From Apoda limacodes (lineage: Eukaryota > Arthropoda > Insecta > Lepidoptera > Limacodidae): a stretch of DNA of 64,000 nucleotides. Position 1 is the first letter of the stretch; every line of letters starts with the position of its first letter. Where the stretch lies: NCBI GenBank assembly GCA_946406115.1, contig OX291551.1, positions 29,619,381 to 29,683,380 on the forward strand. Reading direction: 5' to 3'. The position numbers and the translations under genes were made by a program. This document shows, piece by piece, positions 12,627 to 23,395 of this stretch. The notes below the pieces were generated by a model. It was not told where the DNA came from. It made no database searches and was given only the letters and a program-made list of their open reading frames with translations.

Positions 12627-12785
12627 AAATCTACACTGTCACTGACTAACATAACAGAGGCTGAATATAAAAAGCTACACTATCACTGACTAACATAGGT
12701 TGTATTTATATGAAATTACAATGCCATTGACTAGCATAGGCCGATTTTGTTAAAAAGCTACATTGTCAATGACTAACATAGGTTT
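12627..12785. repeat. Minisatellite, about 50-bp unit, three and a half to four copies
   Basis: Units carry CACTGTCACTGACTAACATA or close variants at about 12632, 12677, 12716 and 12766. The text between (GGCTGAATATAAAAAGCTA type) is also partly conserved. No coding sense. Confidence 0.65.
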
Positions 12786-13490
12786 AAGTAATAGAAAGGC
12801 TGGGTTTTCCAGCGGGATACTGCGTGGGCCGAGTGCATGTGCCCCGGCCATGTGTTGAGGCCAGTGATTAGCTCTAGCCGTGTCCCGCCCAGTTCGTCTC
12901 TGCCTTCTACCTCAACAATACCTGATAATTTTTTTTTTAAACAATAAGTATACGAGCACAAATCATATCAAGACTGGTCAACCTTCGAATGTCAAGGTCA
13001 TTCAATTATCCCTCTTTCACGTGTTCTTTGTTTAAAATAAAGCGATAAGTATTAGTTTCATTACACCCATAGACATTATGATATTTTACCCTAAATCAGA
13101 TATTTTGGCCAGTTTGGGATTATTCTTCGGAATACGATAAGTTCATATCGCCCTTGATGTCGAATAAGAGGTTTTGCGATTTAGCTTTGATAATTTTTTA
13201 AAGCTTTTAAGGTAATTTCTCATCTCCAAAAATTATAATAGGTACTCGAAGTTTTGATTGTAAATAGAAAAAATTAAGAAAAAAAATTATTAAAAATAAA
13301 AAAGGGTCTTGACAGACAGACATACAGACAACAACTGTCGCATATTATTTGCTATTTTTGTCAAAAATTATCAAAATACAATTTGTAACTCATAAAGTAG
13401 GTAGATATTAGTTTTGGACATTTGAGATACTGATCTGATGATTGATCATCTAATGAGGAGTTCTAAAAATAAAAGTACCTCGCGAGCGCG
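12786..13490. other. No gene recognised
   Basis: A GC-richer piece (12795-12910) keeps a 62-codon minus frame open but shows no recognisable motif. The rest is AT-rich, with poly-A and a run of GACAGACAGACATACAGACA at about 13310-13330. Confidence 0.4.
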
Positions 13491-13634
13491 ATCGGTCAAG
13501 TCGAAAAGATCGGTCAAGTCGAAAAGATCGGTCAAGTCGAAAAGATCGGTCAAGTCGAAAAGATCGGTCAAGTCGAAAAGATCGGTCAAGTCGAAAAGAT
13601 CGGTCAAGTCGAAAAGATCGGTCAAGTCGAAAAG
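13491..13634. repeat. Perfect 18-bp minisatellite, eight identical copies
   Basis: Eight head-to-tail copies of ATCGGTCAAGTCGAAAAG with no mismatch that I can see. The array is in an open plus frame from 13438 to 13644 that would give a repeated RSVKSK hexapeptide. Because 18 is a multiple of three, any such array is open by arithmetic alone, so I do not call a gene. Perfect identity suggests recent expansion. Confidence 0.9.
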
Positions 13635-15360
13635 ATTTTATTAAATGTTCCGCTATTCAGTTAAAAACCTTGTAACTATTTGAGTTCATCGTCAGAATCA
13701 TATTAGAAACCTTCGAGTAGGTACTTATTATATGCCAATGTTTTAGATTATATTTCATAATGTGAAGTGTGACCGCAACTTTATGTTTACATCGGTCGGG
13801 GGCCGGCGCTGCTCATTTGATGTGGGATTCCCAAACTATCATAATCACATTATTTATAAAGCAACAGTCGTCGGGTCACATGTTCACATGACTCGTTTTG
13901 TTATTTCCTACCTACTTTGATGCTGACCGACTCGCTGGCGCCGCCACCACCGCCACAGACTAGCTACTCTGCCAGGCTAAATATCAAAACCACTCAACTG
14001 AATTCGAATGCAGGCTGAGTATTCGTCATCGTGTTTTTACCAATAAGTAGCAGCATAAAGATGATCAAAGTACAAATCTTACACTTTAGTTCATTGTAGT
14101 ACCTATACCTATACTATTCCATGCCTATTACCTTAAAATTTAGTTCAACTGTAGTACCTTTACCTATATCTACCCTATTCCATGCCTATTACACAAATAT
14201 TATTTTTATGATGAGTGATGCTGATGGCTATGAAAATGTTGAATAAGTATTTTTTTACATTCAGGTCAGTTAAGGTAGGACTAAAAACTACCTTAAGGTA
14301 AGGAAGGACTAGTGCATGAATATAGGAATCCCGGAATATCGTATCTCCGGAATATCAGAACGTTTTGTCCGATACTAGATGGTCCAATATCGGAATTAGT
14401 AAAATTTTCTAACGGGGATCTAAATAAAGCATAAATGTTGCCAGCCCACGCTTCTCTGTTCGTGCAATATAATGTTGTCTCATTAACTCTTTATCAAGCA
14501 GTTAAAGAGCTACCATACGTATTTTCAGCCATTGCGTTTGGTTCATTCACACAAACATAAATAAAACTAAAAGAATTAGTGATTTAGAAGTGGTCAAAAA
14601 GGCTATACTATATTGATAGCAGGGTACTACACTGATTTCATAGATTCGAAATATCTACTACTATCGTGCTTTAGTAGACTACACATTTCCCAATAATTTG
14701 AGAAGGAAATGGAGACATGTTACCATTTTGATATATTGCGATCTATCGAATACAGCAATACGCGTATCTTACATCAGTATTGGCTTTCAGTGTAAAAAGT
14801 GAGTGCGCTTTCTGATCAGCGGGTATTTTTATGGCAGGATTAAAAATTAACTTTTACACGGAATGCCTGAATATTTTTAACAATGAGCAGGATTCAAAGT
14901 TACATTTAAGATAAAAAGCCTTAAGATTTAAAAAAGAAAAACATTAAGAGAAACGCACGTTTTTAAAAAAAAATGTTAAGTTGTTTTTCATCACACTTAC
15001 TTGTAAACAGTGTTATTACATGCAGACAAAGCAGGTGTTATGCCCTTAATTACTTTTCCGTCTTGTCTTTTTTTTTATTATATTTATTTACTCGTAAATG
15101 TGATATAAAGCATTGTGTGTAACACGAGCAATACAGAATTTACAAACTCGAGTCATTAATGCCTGCTTTCAGCCTTAGCCTTCTAAATAGCCTCTTGTTA
15201 GGATTTATTTCCTTATCATATTAATTTTTGTTTTGTTTCGTTTTGTTGATTATTTTATTAAGGTTGATTTTGAGTTTTTTTTTAAATTGAGTTTTTTTTA
15301 ATACAAGAGCAGAGAGTGAGATCCTACGAACACATGAAAGATTGTCAAAAAAAAGTGAAA
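13635..15360. other. No gene; includes a 58-bp direct duplication and a dispersed-repeat piece
   Basis: At 14090-14190 a block ending CTATTCCATGCCTATTAC is duplicated once. At about 15120-15200 a piece similar to 6595-6660 recurs (TTTACAAACTCGAGTCATTAA). No protein-coding frame is supported. Confidence 0.5.
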
Positions 15361-15934
15361 AAATTTGGAAAATCCAAAAGTGCAAGCCTCATAGCGGTCA
15401 TACACATTTAAAAAAAAAATCTAAAACAAAAACTCAAGTTTTTTAAAATAAAATAACAAATAAGGTGGGGAAAAAATATACTATAAAATAAAAATAAAAA
15501 ATATATATATAGATATACAGTATACAGTGGTATATTAGTTTTTTATAAATTATAATTAAACGACAGTACTTAGAACGCTAATATTAACTAGGAATCAGCA
15601 CAGTGTAATACTTTATATATTAAAAACAAAAGTATTCCGGTAAGATGAATTTTTCGACCAATTTCTCTGCCACATACATGGTCACATAAACACAGACTCA
15701 CGGACGTCCAAGAATGATTAGTTGTAATGTTATTATTTATTATATTAAACAAATTAATTGTTTATAAAATGTACCATATGTGGTAGACAGATTATTTAAC
15801 TTCATATTAGTGCACTCATATTATACTGTAAGTGTTATATTAAAAAAAAAACGTCATTTAAGTTTCGAAAGACTGGGTTTTTTGACATGTCGAGAGTAGA
15901 GCGCTACCTCACCGCTCCGCTTATGAGGTGTGCA
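15361..15934. mobile_element. Non-autonomous DNA-transposon-like element, copy 2
   Basis: Near-identical to 2691-3404 over most of its length, including the left text ATTTGGAAAATCCAAAAG and the long shared block around 15500-15725. It ends in CGCTTATGAGGTGTGCA. Relative to copy 1 it lacks about 265 bp in the left third and has about 120 bp extra near the right end (about 15740-15880). No coding capacity. Confidence 0.6.
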
Positions 15935-17420
15935 ATTAGTAGTTTTATTCTTTTGTAAGTCAAATTCAAGACCTACCGTAGAACATGTATTGATGCCTGT
16001 GGATTAACCAAAAGAAGTGTGCCAGGATCGTAGCTGGTAAAAGTTTTTTCTTAAATCCTCTTAGAAACCAGGTGTGATGTTATGTATGTATTATCTAGTT
16101 CGTGATTTCATTCTTGGTAATTTTACTAAAGTTGATTTGGAATGGTATAATGAGAAATTTGATAGTAGGTACATGTTATTATACATTTAAGTAGTAAACT
16201 AAAATTTTGTACCCTTGTGTACCCTTCAACGGCCAAGTCACACAACATTAACTATAATAATAAAGAAATCGCAGTGAGGAACCTTAGACTTGGCACGATT
16301 TTGTCTAGATTTTATGACTTTTTAGAGATAAACAAGCAGCTCCATACTTGGCTACTTTTTTACAGAATGCTTTTGGTGGGATTTCACTTCTTTTTGTAGA
16401 AACGTGGGCATATTGATTTATTTTATTAGATTTTCTTATTTGACACATTCAGCAATGTATGCAACTATAACAGATCTGATACTGCAAGTTGAGTCAGTTC
16501 TACCATACACCAAGAAAGATATTGATTGTAAGAGACATGAGCCGTGTTTGGGCAGACCAACTACTTGGTAGCCACTAAGTTCATCGTCGTCTTTTAATAT
16601 TATCGTCATTTTTTAAGATATAATCTTGCGAAATCAAACACAAATAAACTCAAGAACCTTAAGTATTTGGACAACAAATCAGAAATACTGATAATATTTA
16701 GATTAAAAAAATAATAACCTATATCTTTAAGACTTCTTTTGTCTTAATAAAATAAATAACTCAAAGAAAATATTACTCAGCCTACTCAATCTATACAAAC
16801 TATAAACAAAACATTAACTCTTAATTATTAGATAAGTGTCAATATAATTAATTATCAATGAACTTTCTACCAAAGGTATTACCTACCTAGTATTGAAATA
16901 CAGCTAAATTAATGATTTTTTAAACGAAACGAAGTAATATCAAACTTAACCTTTAATACTAGAAAAATACTTACTTATAAACACGAACGCGATTCGAAGT
17001 ACTGCCTAACTGAAAATTAACCTAGAAAACTAAGAATACTAAATAACTAACAATTAAATAAATTAATCAATTAAAACTTCTTTTAAATCTAATAATTAAG
17101 TAATAATCAGTAATCCGTCACTAATCATAAAATACCTAACCTATTCAAATCTTTAAATTGTTATAATAACAACCTGCTAATTAACCTTAGCAAACCTCAC
17201 GAAATAATAAGCGAAATCAACGAAATGCAAATAATCTCTCCTAGTCCCTAGCAAACGTTTTCAAGCGCAGTAGAAGAATGTCGTAAACGACTGTAACGCA
17301 GCCGGTTGTTACTTCGCCATGTATGGGAAAAACAAACGTAAGCGCGTTTTAAAATACAGTCAGCGCCATCTAGCAACATCTAGTCTTATCCAGAGTTTTC
17401 CTTTAATTTTATTTATATGC
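15935..17420. other. Very AT-rich stretch, no gene recognised
   Basis: A 60-codon plus frame at 16217-16399 has no recognisable domain. The phrase CAGCGCCATCTAGCA near 17360 is of a type frequent in moth repeats. Confidence 0.4.
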
Positions 17421-17424
17421 GTAT

Positions 17425-18125
17425 TAAAAGCAGAAGCGGAGGCATTCGCCCAGCAGTGGGACGCTATAGCCTAGATTAAATTAGAAAATTAACCCACTAC
17501 GCTGAATTTTTGCAATGACAGTCGATTTTTTTATGTGCCAATAGTTATATAGGCATTACCATATCTCTAATACACCTGAGACCAGCTGAGGGTTCTTCAT
17601 CAGATACTTCAGACCTTCGATTTTTGACATCAAATGAAGCGGCCCACCAAGTTGAATATTTTTGTAAAGGCGGTATGTCGATCGATCTCTAATAGCTTGG
17701 TTGGGCTCTTGTGTTTTCTAATCAGGGTCACCAGGAACTGCAGATCTTCGATTATCCTAGTTTTTATAGTTTTCCCTTTATGTGACCATTAAACCCTAAC
17801 TCTGTGCCAAATTTCAGCTCTCTGAGTTTATGGAAAGTACTATTTCTATTCTGATGATCATGAGTGAGTGAGTGAGTGTCATAAATGCGAAACTTTGCTT
17901 ACGCTTAACTTCGGAACTAAATGACCTACAGACTTGAAATTTTGGATTTTAAGTATGTGAATATAGCTTACTGGATGACGAAAATTTCTGCGTTCTGGTC
18001 TTAGCCTGAGGTTCTCAAATAGGGGCCTGAAAATGCGGCGAAATGGTTCCAGTAATGGATGGTACGGCAGTGTTTGCTTCGCGCTCGACTAGGCGGGGGC
18101 ACAGCCGTGCCCCCCGATTATCTCT
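17425..18125 (+). repeat. RTE-like LINE 3' end followed by an unclassified lepidopteran repeat
   Basis: 17428-17475 encodes EAFAQQWDAIA and a stop, resembling the terminal residues of RTE-type LINE proteins (E-A-x-x-Q-Q-W-D). From about 17540 to 18125 follows a repeat with GAGTGAGTGAGTGTC (17867-17881), TTGCTTCGCGCTCGACT and GGCACAGCCGTGCCCCC near its end, a type abundant in moths. No intact frame. Confidence 0.45.
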
Positions 18126-18778
18126 CTTACTTATATAATTTCTTTCTTAGTTATATAAAATCCTTAATTAAAATGTTTTCAGTTTTATGTTGTTTTGATT
18201 GTTGAATCATCATGAGCTTTAGCCAGGAAAAGAAATATTTATTTGGAATTACGTATGTAGTAGTAACAAAATTTTGGTTGTTTTTACTATAGATATATTA
18301 CTTTTACTAAATAAACTAAAAGTAAATTATTAAAAATCATGTCACTCCACCAGTGTCATTTTAATGTTTTTCAAATTTATTTCCTATGTTTACCCGCGAA
18401 AAATAGATAAGTAAGTACCTACCTACCTAGCGTGCGATTTATTGACAACATACAGACATACAAAAGCCGCTCAACCTATTTCAGCGACTTACAATGTTGT
18501 TATCATGTTATAAATACTTAATTCAACTATTTAAAATATGTATACTTGTTCCATTCATAAGTTACTAAACACTAATTATTGTTTTTCTTGTAGCTTGTAC
18601 CTATATATTTTTCTTACTGTAGAGAGATTAATAATTGTGTTTGACACGGATGGATTTTTTTTTGGTTTCGTGCCTTATATTCAAATTAAAATTTAAAGAA
18701 ATTCAAATTCTTAACACATGAAAACTGTATTTTGTGTTTTGTGATAGTGAAAATGGGTAAAAATCACAGTTGTGATCC
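18126..18778. other. AT-rich spacer, no gene recognised
   Basis: No supported frame or repeat. Confidence 0.4.
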
Positions 18779-18864
18779 AGTTACGAGTTACGAGTTACGA
18801 GTTACGAGTTACGAGTTACGAGTTACGAGTTACGAGTTACGAGTTACGAGTTACGAGTTACGAG
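18779..18864. repeat. 7-bp satellite AGTTACG, about 12 copies
   Basis: An uninterrupted run of AGTTACG units, apparently perfect through the whole 86 bp. Confidence 0.95.
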
Positions 18865-18984
18865 AAAAATTATAGTGACTTTTGTTTTCGTAAAAATAAG
18901 GAGCTCTCAGCAGGTCGCTGATTATTTATTTAAAACGCTTTAAAACCAAATTGTTTAATGCTTGCTATAAGACATTTCAAAACC

Positions 18985-19270
18985 TACCAAACCTGTAACC
19001 TTGTTGTACAATAAAGAAGAGCAGTCGCAAGTCTATTCCAAGAACCGATGCCAAGATTGTTCAAATGGCAAAAATACCCAAAGACTGAATTTAATCTTAA
19101 GTACACAGAGGTTACATTAAAGCATGGAGGGGGGAATATTAAACTTTGGGGGTGCTTTGGAGATGGTGGCATGGAGTTGGACCACTAGTACAAATTGAAG
19201 GAAATATGGATCAGGTCAAAAACAAAAATAATCTCCAGGAGACGATGCTGCCCTACAAAGGCGGCTCTAG
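18985..19270 (+). pseudogene. Tc1-like transposase fragment
   Basis: One frame near 19080-19180 encodes EVTLKHGGGNIKLWGCF, the classic block ahead of the second catalytic region in Tc1 transposases. After a frameshift it continues in another frame as GVGPLVQIEGNMDQ and then LQETMLPY. The remainder of the catalytic domain is absent here; the matching next block of the family is found as a separate fragment at 22868-22990. Stops and frameshifts make it dead. Confidence 0.85.
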
Positions 19271-19849
19271 CCCATGTAGTAGGCGCGCGGTTAAAATGGC
19301 AAAAAAATCGGATCGTCGTATGCGTATCCGTTAGTTTTTGGCGGATCTTTAACGGATTTTTTACCTTATTAATTTCCAATTCATAGATAAAATTTTATAT
19401 ATAGGTATAGGTGATTAAGTAACAATAAAAACTATTAAATTTCATTCATATTATTTTTTATTTCTTAAAATCGTATTTGGCACTTTTATATTGCAAAAAT
19501 TTATCGGAGTGAGTTGGAAAGAGACAATCCGTTATGAAAGTTAACTCTTAAAGAGGTCAATAACTTTTGTCCATAACAGTTTGTCTCTTTCAAAAGGTCG
19601 ATGTGCAATATTTACCGCCGCGTGCTTTAAGAAAGTTAAAATCTGTATCCGTATCCATATTCGCGGATCTTGAGACCTAATACCCGTATTCAGATCCATA
19701 TACGCGGATATACATTTTAAGCGATCCGGCACATCACTAATTAGTAGGTACACGACGAGTAAAAAGTATTTTTTTAGGAATAAATGAGTTACAAGAATTA
19801 AAAAGTTAATGACTTCAATTTTGATTTCAATTTGAATTTCTGTCAACGA
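19271..19849. other. Repeat-like, unassigned
   Basis: 19620-19720 contains several ATCCGTATCC/ATTCGCGGATC-type imperfect repeats. A 103-codon minus frame (19852-19541) has no recognised domain. Probably part of an unclassified element. Confidence 0.35.
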
Positions 19850-20335
19850 CATACATTGCTATGCAGATGACGGTACTTGAGACGCTTACTACACGAGTCG
19901 CGCAAACATCCTTCGTTCCATTGTGGAGGAAAAGCGTGGAGAACTTGTGTCTCAAATCGAGACCACTCTATCCATAGTCAAGGCTGGGGACGGGAAGACT
20001 TGGTCGACAGACTTGCTGGACGGTCATCGTAGCAGCGTTGTAAAGACATTGCAGCATCTCAATATATCGCCAGTCTATTACATCACTGCAGGGAATCTAG
20101 CACGGCCCGGGTTTCAATGGAGTCAAAGGTTTTCTTGTAGTACAAATCCATACACATGGGCTGATTACACTCTTGAGTTTTTTGTATAATCTTCCGTACA
20201 GAATGGATGTGTTCTACAGTACTGAAGTCTCTCCGAAACCCAGCTTGACAAGGTAAAGCCGGCGTCCAAAGAACTTGAAGTACTCAACAGGGCGAAGCCT
20301 TTTAACCTTTGAAACCGTTCTAGCGGGGCAAGTCA
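19850..20335 (+). pseudogene. LINE (jockey/CR1-like) reverse transcriptase fragment 2, interrupted
   Basis: 19850-20003 carries the DNA encoding a degraded YADD region and the IVEEKRGELVSQIETTLS segment (19915-19972), matching the copies at 8.6 and 29.1 kb. At about 20244-20335 the text GACAAGGTAAAGCCGGCGT resumes a later part of the same LINE family (compare 29370). The gap between is filled by antisense RTE-like sequence, so this copy was either hit by an insertion or is a chance junction. Confidence 0.65.
20003..20232 (-). pseudogene. RTE-like LINE reverse transcriptase fragment
   Basis: Read on the minus strand, one frame gives KTFDSIETRAVLDSLQ and the following text is close to a CQIDWRYIE-x-L-x-x-LYNAATMTV consensus, the palm region typical of RTE elements. 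A stop and frameshifts are present. It sits inside the plus-strand LINE fragment. Confidence 0.65.
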
Positions 20336-20394
20336 CATTTCCTTTTGTTTTTTTTATTTTTCTTTTTCTAAGCTGTCAATGCAGTAGGCTGTTG

Positions 20395-20690
20395 CAGCCA
20401 TTACTGCTTCACCGGGCTTTTTGGGGCGAGACTTAGGAGCCTCAGCCCATATAGCGCCCAACGCTCAAGGGTTTCCCGCGGGGGGAGCCTCGGCTTGGGT
20501 TGTCGCTCTCGGGGGCGTCCCTTCGACCGGTGTGAGTCTCGAACCCGGAAGTGAGTCAACGCCAGGAGGGAAGTTCCCCGTTACGCGGGTGCGGTTGCGA
20601 TTTAGTGGGGGCAAGAAGCGCCCCGGCACTCTTTGATCACCGTGTATCCTTACAGGCGCCGGCGAACCCGCCCAACTAGCACATTTGTGA
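20395..20690. other. GC-rich island of unknown origin
   Basis: This block is far richer in G and C than its AT-rich surroundings and keeps a 71-codon plus frame open (20421-20636). The translation is rich in Gly, Pro and Ser with no known domain. It may be the 5' region of a non-LTR element or an unrelated insertion; identity is not established. Confidence 0.35.
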
Positions 20691-21339
20691 TTTTTACAGC
20701 TTAACTTACTGCTTTTAGTTCTAAATAGGTAGTATATCAGTGTCAGAAAAATCTTTTAGTTGTAAGGTGGTCTCGAAGATGCAAATGAGTACTTAAACTC
20801 ACTCGCAGTTGCATATGTATTTATTTCCTCTATTTGTCTTGTGGTGGCATGCAGTCGAAATTCCTACCATTTTCTGTAAATAAGCTATATTTGCCACTAA
20901 TGTGGCACCAGTGGTAGCAAATAAGGTTTTAAAATCACTGATATGCAACTTTTAGAAATAAGTTAGATTAAATCCCAATATGGCACTTAAAGTCTCAAAT
21001 AGGTGGTTTAAAGGATTGTCCTGCCACCTGTAGTGCTAAACTGGCTTATGTTTCGGCTCTTTTAGAACCTATAGTTGCTGTATCTCTTAGTTCTACTGTG
21101 CACTAATAAGTCGCCCTAACGCATAAATAGGTTTCAAAAGGCCAACTTAAAGAACCAAAATAAGCGATTATGACCTATTTTGAACTACTAAGGATCTTTT
21201 AGTGCTAAAAATGTATACATATTTACTTATTTTCTACATAATTACATAATTACAATATTAATAAAAAATTTAGGAATTAATCGCAGTCGTTTTTTTTTTC
21301 TTTTACCATATGCATATACTTTTATCATTCTATAAAGAA
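20691..21339. other. No gene recognised
   Basis: AT-rich, with no frame or repeat I can name. Confidence 0.4.
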
Positions 21340-21535
21340 AATGGGTTCTGTTAACTGGAAAAAAGTAAAACGGAAAAAAAAATCTGTTGCCGCTATAACA
21401 ACAAATACTAAAAAACAGAAAAAAAAATATTTACGTTGGCTCCCATACAACAAACGTGATTTTTTTGCTCTTTTTTGTAGATAAAGGTACGGAACCCTTC
21501 GTGCGCGAGTCCGAATCGCACTTTGCCGATTTTTA
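21340..21535 (+). repeat. Lepidopteran-type interspersed repeat, copy B
   Basis: Shares CAACAAATACTAAAAAACAG, CAACAAACGTGATTTTTTTG and GTACGGAACCCTTCGTGCGC with copies A (1803-2268) and C (53405-53632). It is 5'-truncated relative to copy A. Confidence 0.75.
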
Positions 21536-21933
21536 AACTTCATGTTGCTAAATGAGGCGTAAATAAGTGAGGATTAGAACTGTAAGATGCAAACCATGTC
21601 TTCAAATGGAGTCTTTAAAATTGTGAAAGTTTGGATACGACATTATGTTATTGACACCTAACTACAACTGTTGTACCTGATGTAATTTAACAATAAAATA
21701 AATTTTAAATAACCAAAATCACTTGTTTTGAAAACCGATAAAAAAGTGAGGTTATAATCATATTTACTTTTTAATTGATTATTCTAATAAACTTAATCTT
21801 ATAAAAGGCACGTGAAAATCAATAAAGAAATATCATATATAATTAACATTGAAAACAAATCGCAACGACTTTTATGCTAACTAAATGCTTAAACATTAAA
21901 GTTACCTAATTATAAATAGAAACACGATAGAAC
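21536..21933. other. AT-rich spacer
   Basis: Nothing recognised. Confidence 0.4.
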
Positions 21934-22323
21934 TTACCTTATTACACACAAGTCGCACTCAGAGTTACTGTTGGATTGACATTGGGGAATCGTGGGGAGC
22001 TCGAAGTCCCTGCGTAGGTCCGCATTGCGCACGTACGAGGAGGCTTCGGAGGCCGCTCTGAGAAAGCGGTTTTGGAGGGTCTGGAATTCGTGGAGATTGC
22101 GTTTAGACAACGTATAAACGACGCCAGCATATGCTAGTATGGGGCGAATGCAAGTGGTGTAAAGATTCAGCTTATTTCTAAGCGTCATTATACTGTACTT
22201 GCCTATCATGGGATATAGACGACCAAGGACAAAAGCGGCTCGGTCTCTGACTATTTTGGTGTGATCACGAAAGTTCAAACGCCTATCCAGGGTCACACCT
22301 AGATATTTGGCCTTGTTTTGCCA
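21934..22323 (-). pseudogene. Jockey-type LINE reverse transcriptase, C-terminal fragment
   Basis: Continuous minus-strand frame of about 130 codons from the NKAKYLGVTLDRRLNF segment (22323-22276) through KLNLYTTCIRPILAYAGVVY to LQNRFLRAASEA and ADLRRDFELPTI. These are the post-catalytic thumb motifs (Y-L-G-V-x-L-D and C-I-R-P-x-L-x-Y-A) of jockey-clade non-LTR elements. The palm with YADD lies upstream in a full element but is missing here, so it is a 5'-truncated copy. The frame is intact over this stretch, so it is younger than most neighbours. Confidence 0.85.
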
Positions 22324-22344
22324 AGGAATGGCACAGCCGAAGAG

Positions 22345-22565
22345 TGAGAGGAAAGATGGCCGCAGAGCTTTTGTCGGGATTCACTTCGATCCTTCGATAT
22401 TTCCTACTCCATGTACTGCTGCCATCTTACGGCGGGTGAACCCGGATACCAGCAAGCACTTTCCTTCCTGTGTGTGTTCTACCGCTTGTATAATGGGATT
22501 TGTTCTGAGGAATTGTTCGAAATTATGCCCACGGCTACTTTATTACCGTAGCACCGCTCGCCTTC
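22345..22565 (+). pseudogene. LINE (jockey/CR1-like) C-terminal fragment 3
   Basis: The text 22480-22560 encodes a YNGICSEELFEIMPTATLL-like segment, the same tail as at 23080-23160. Several frame breaks. Family as for the 8.6- and 29-kb copies. Confidence 0.65.
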
Positions 22566-22867
22566 GGTTTTGTTTTAGCCACCTTTGTCGTATATTTTTT
22601 TTTTTACTTTGTATTGTTCTAATACAAACGAGTTTGCAATGATTTTCCGTGTGTTTTCAAACGAATCAACACAGGTACCGGTACGCGTTATTGTGTGGAT
22701 TAAGGGACTGGTTGTGGCGCCCCTTGCTTTGCTACTCGCCCGGCGTCGGCCAAAACACGAGCACAAGATCTTTGAGAGCGCCCCGGCGCCACGAGCGGCG
22801 CAAACACTTTGGAGATGTCGCGAGCGGTGCTCGGCGCCCCCTAAAACCCTGCACACCCTGCACTATA
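22566..22867. other. GC-rich segment between transposon fragments
   Basis: 22680-22865 is GC-rich, with overlapping open frames on both strands (93 codons minus, 95 and 89 codons plus). No recognised protein; such overlap points to low stop-codon density rather than a gene. It lies between two same-orientation LINE tail copies. Confidence 0.35.
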
Positions 22868-22995
22868 GGTAAAGCCGGCTCTGCTCCCTATGTAGAAGAT
22901 AATTTGTCTATCATTTAAAAATTTCATCAGGATAATGGTCCAAAACATACAGAGCGATTTTTGTATGGATTTCGTATCGGAGTTTTAAACTTATT
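22868..22995 (+). pseudogene. Tc1-like transposase fragment carrying the second catalytic Asp
   Basis: The frame reads APYVEDNLSII, a stop, then KFHQDNGPKHTERFLYGF. The QDN-x-P-K-H block contains the second Asp of the DDE triad in Tc1 transposases. It would directly follow the block found at 18985-19270. Only this block is present and it contains a stop codon, so it is a dead fragment. Confidence 0.85.
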
Positions 22996-23059
22996 CCATG
23001 TACTTACGGACTTTTTACAAAGTTTTTTGTTGGATGTACACATTTTTAGTCTTTACTAT

Positions 23060-23395
23060 ATAGCAACACTGATGGTCTTTGTTCTGAGGAATTATTCGAA
23101 ATTATGCCCACGGCTACTTTCTACCATATCGCACCACTCGCCATCAACAGGGAATTCATCCTCACACCTTAAAAACCTAAATGGCGGGACCATTGTAGTT
23201 TTAACGACAGTGCAGTTTGAGAGAAACTTCCTAATAAACTTGCTAATAGTTACATATTTGTTAGGTTTTTTCTTTTTAGTTCTTCTTGTTTTTGCAGTCG
23301 GGTTTTTTTTCCGTAGTGATCGTAACTACCTAAGTCTTTACTTGTCACTGTCTAAACTAAACTCAATATGTAGTACCTACCAATAAAGGTAGTGT
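23060..23395 (+). pseudogene. LINE (jockey/CR1-like) C-terminal fragment 4
   Basis: Encodes a second copy of the SEELFEIMPTATFYH tail (23085-23140) and then a TVQFERNFL segment (about 23210-23235), equivalent to the VRFRSFLPRVLVLWNEL region of the 9.25-kb copy. It falls in a longer open frame of 141 codons (22961-23386) whose start belongs to the Tc1 fragment, so the long frame is a chance fusion of two dead elements. Confidence 0.65.

Noticed and set aside
13438..13644. Small basic repeat protein (RSVKSK)n
   Set aside because: Open simply because the minisatellite unit is a multiple of three; no start context, flanking coding sequence or splice sites to support it.
22575..22918. Overlapping ORFs of 89-95 codons on both strands as genes
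   Set aside because: Low stop-codon density in a GC-rich insert; the plus frame ends in a Tc1 fragment, showing a chance fusion.
22961..23386. 141-codon plus ORF as a membrane protein
   Set aside because: Its parts are a Tc1 transposase remnant and a LINE tail; the hydrophobic end is AT-rich tail sequence.
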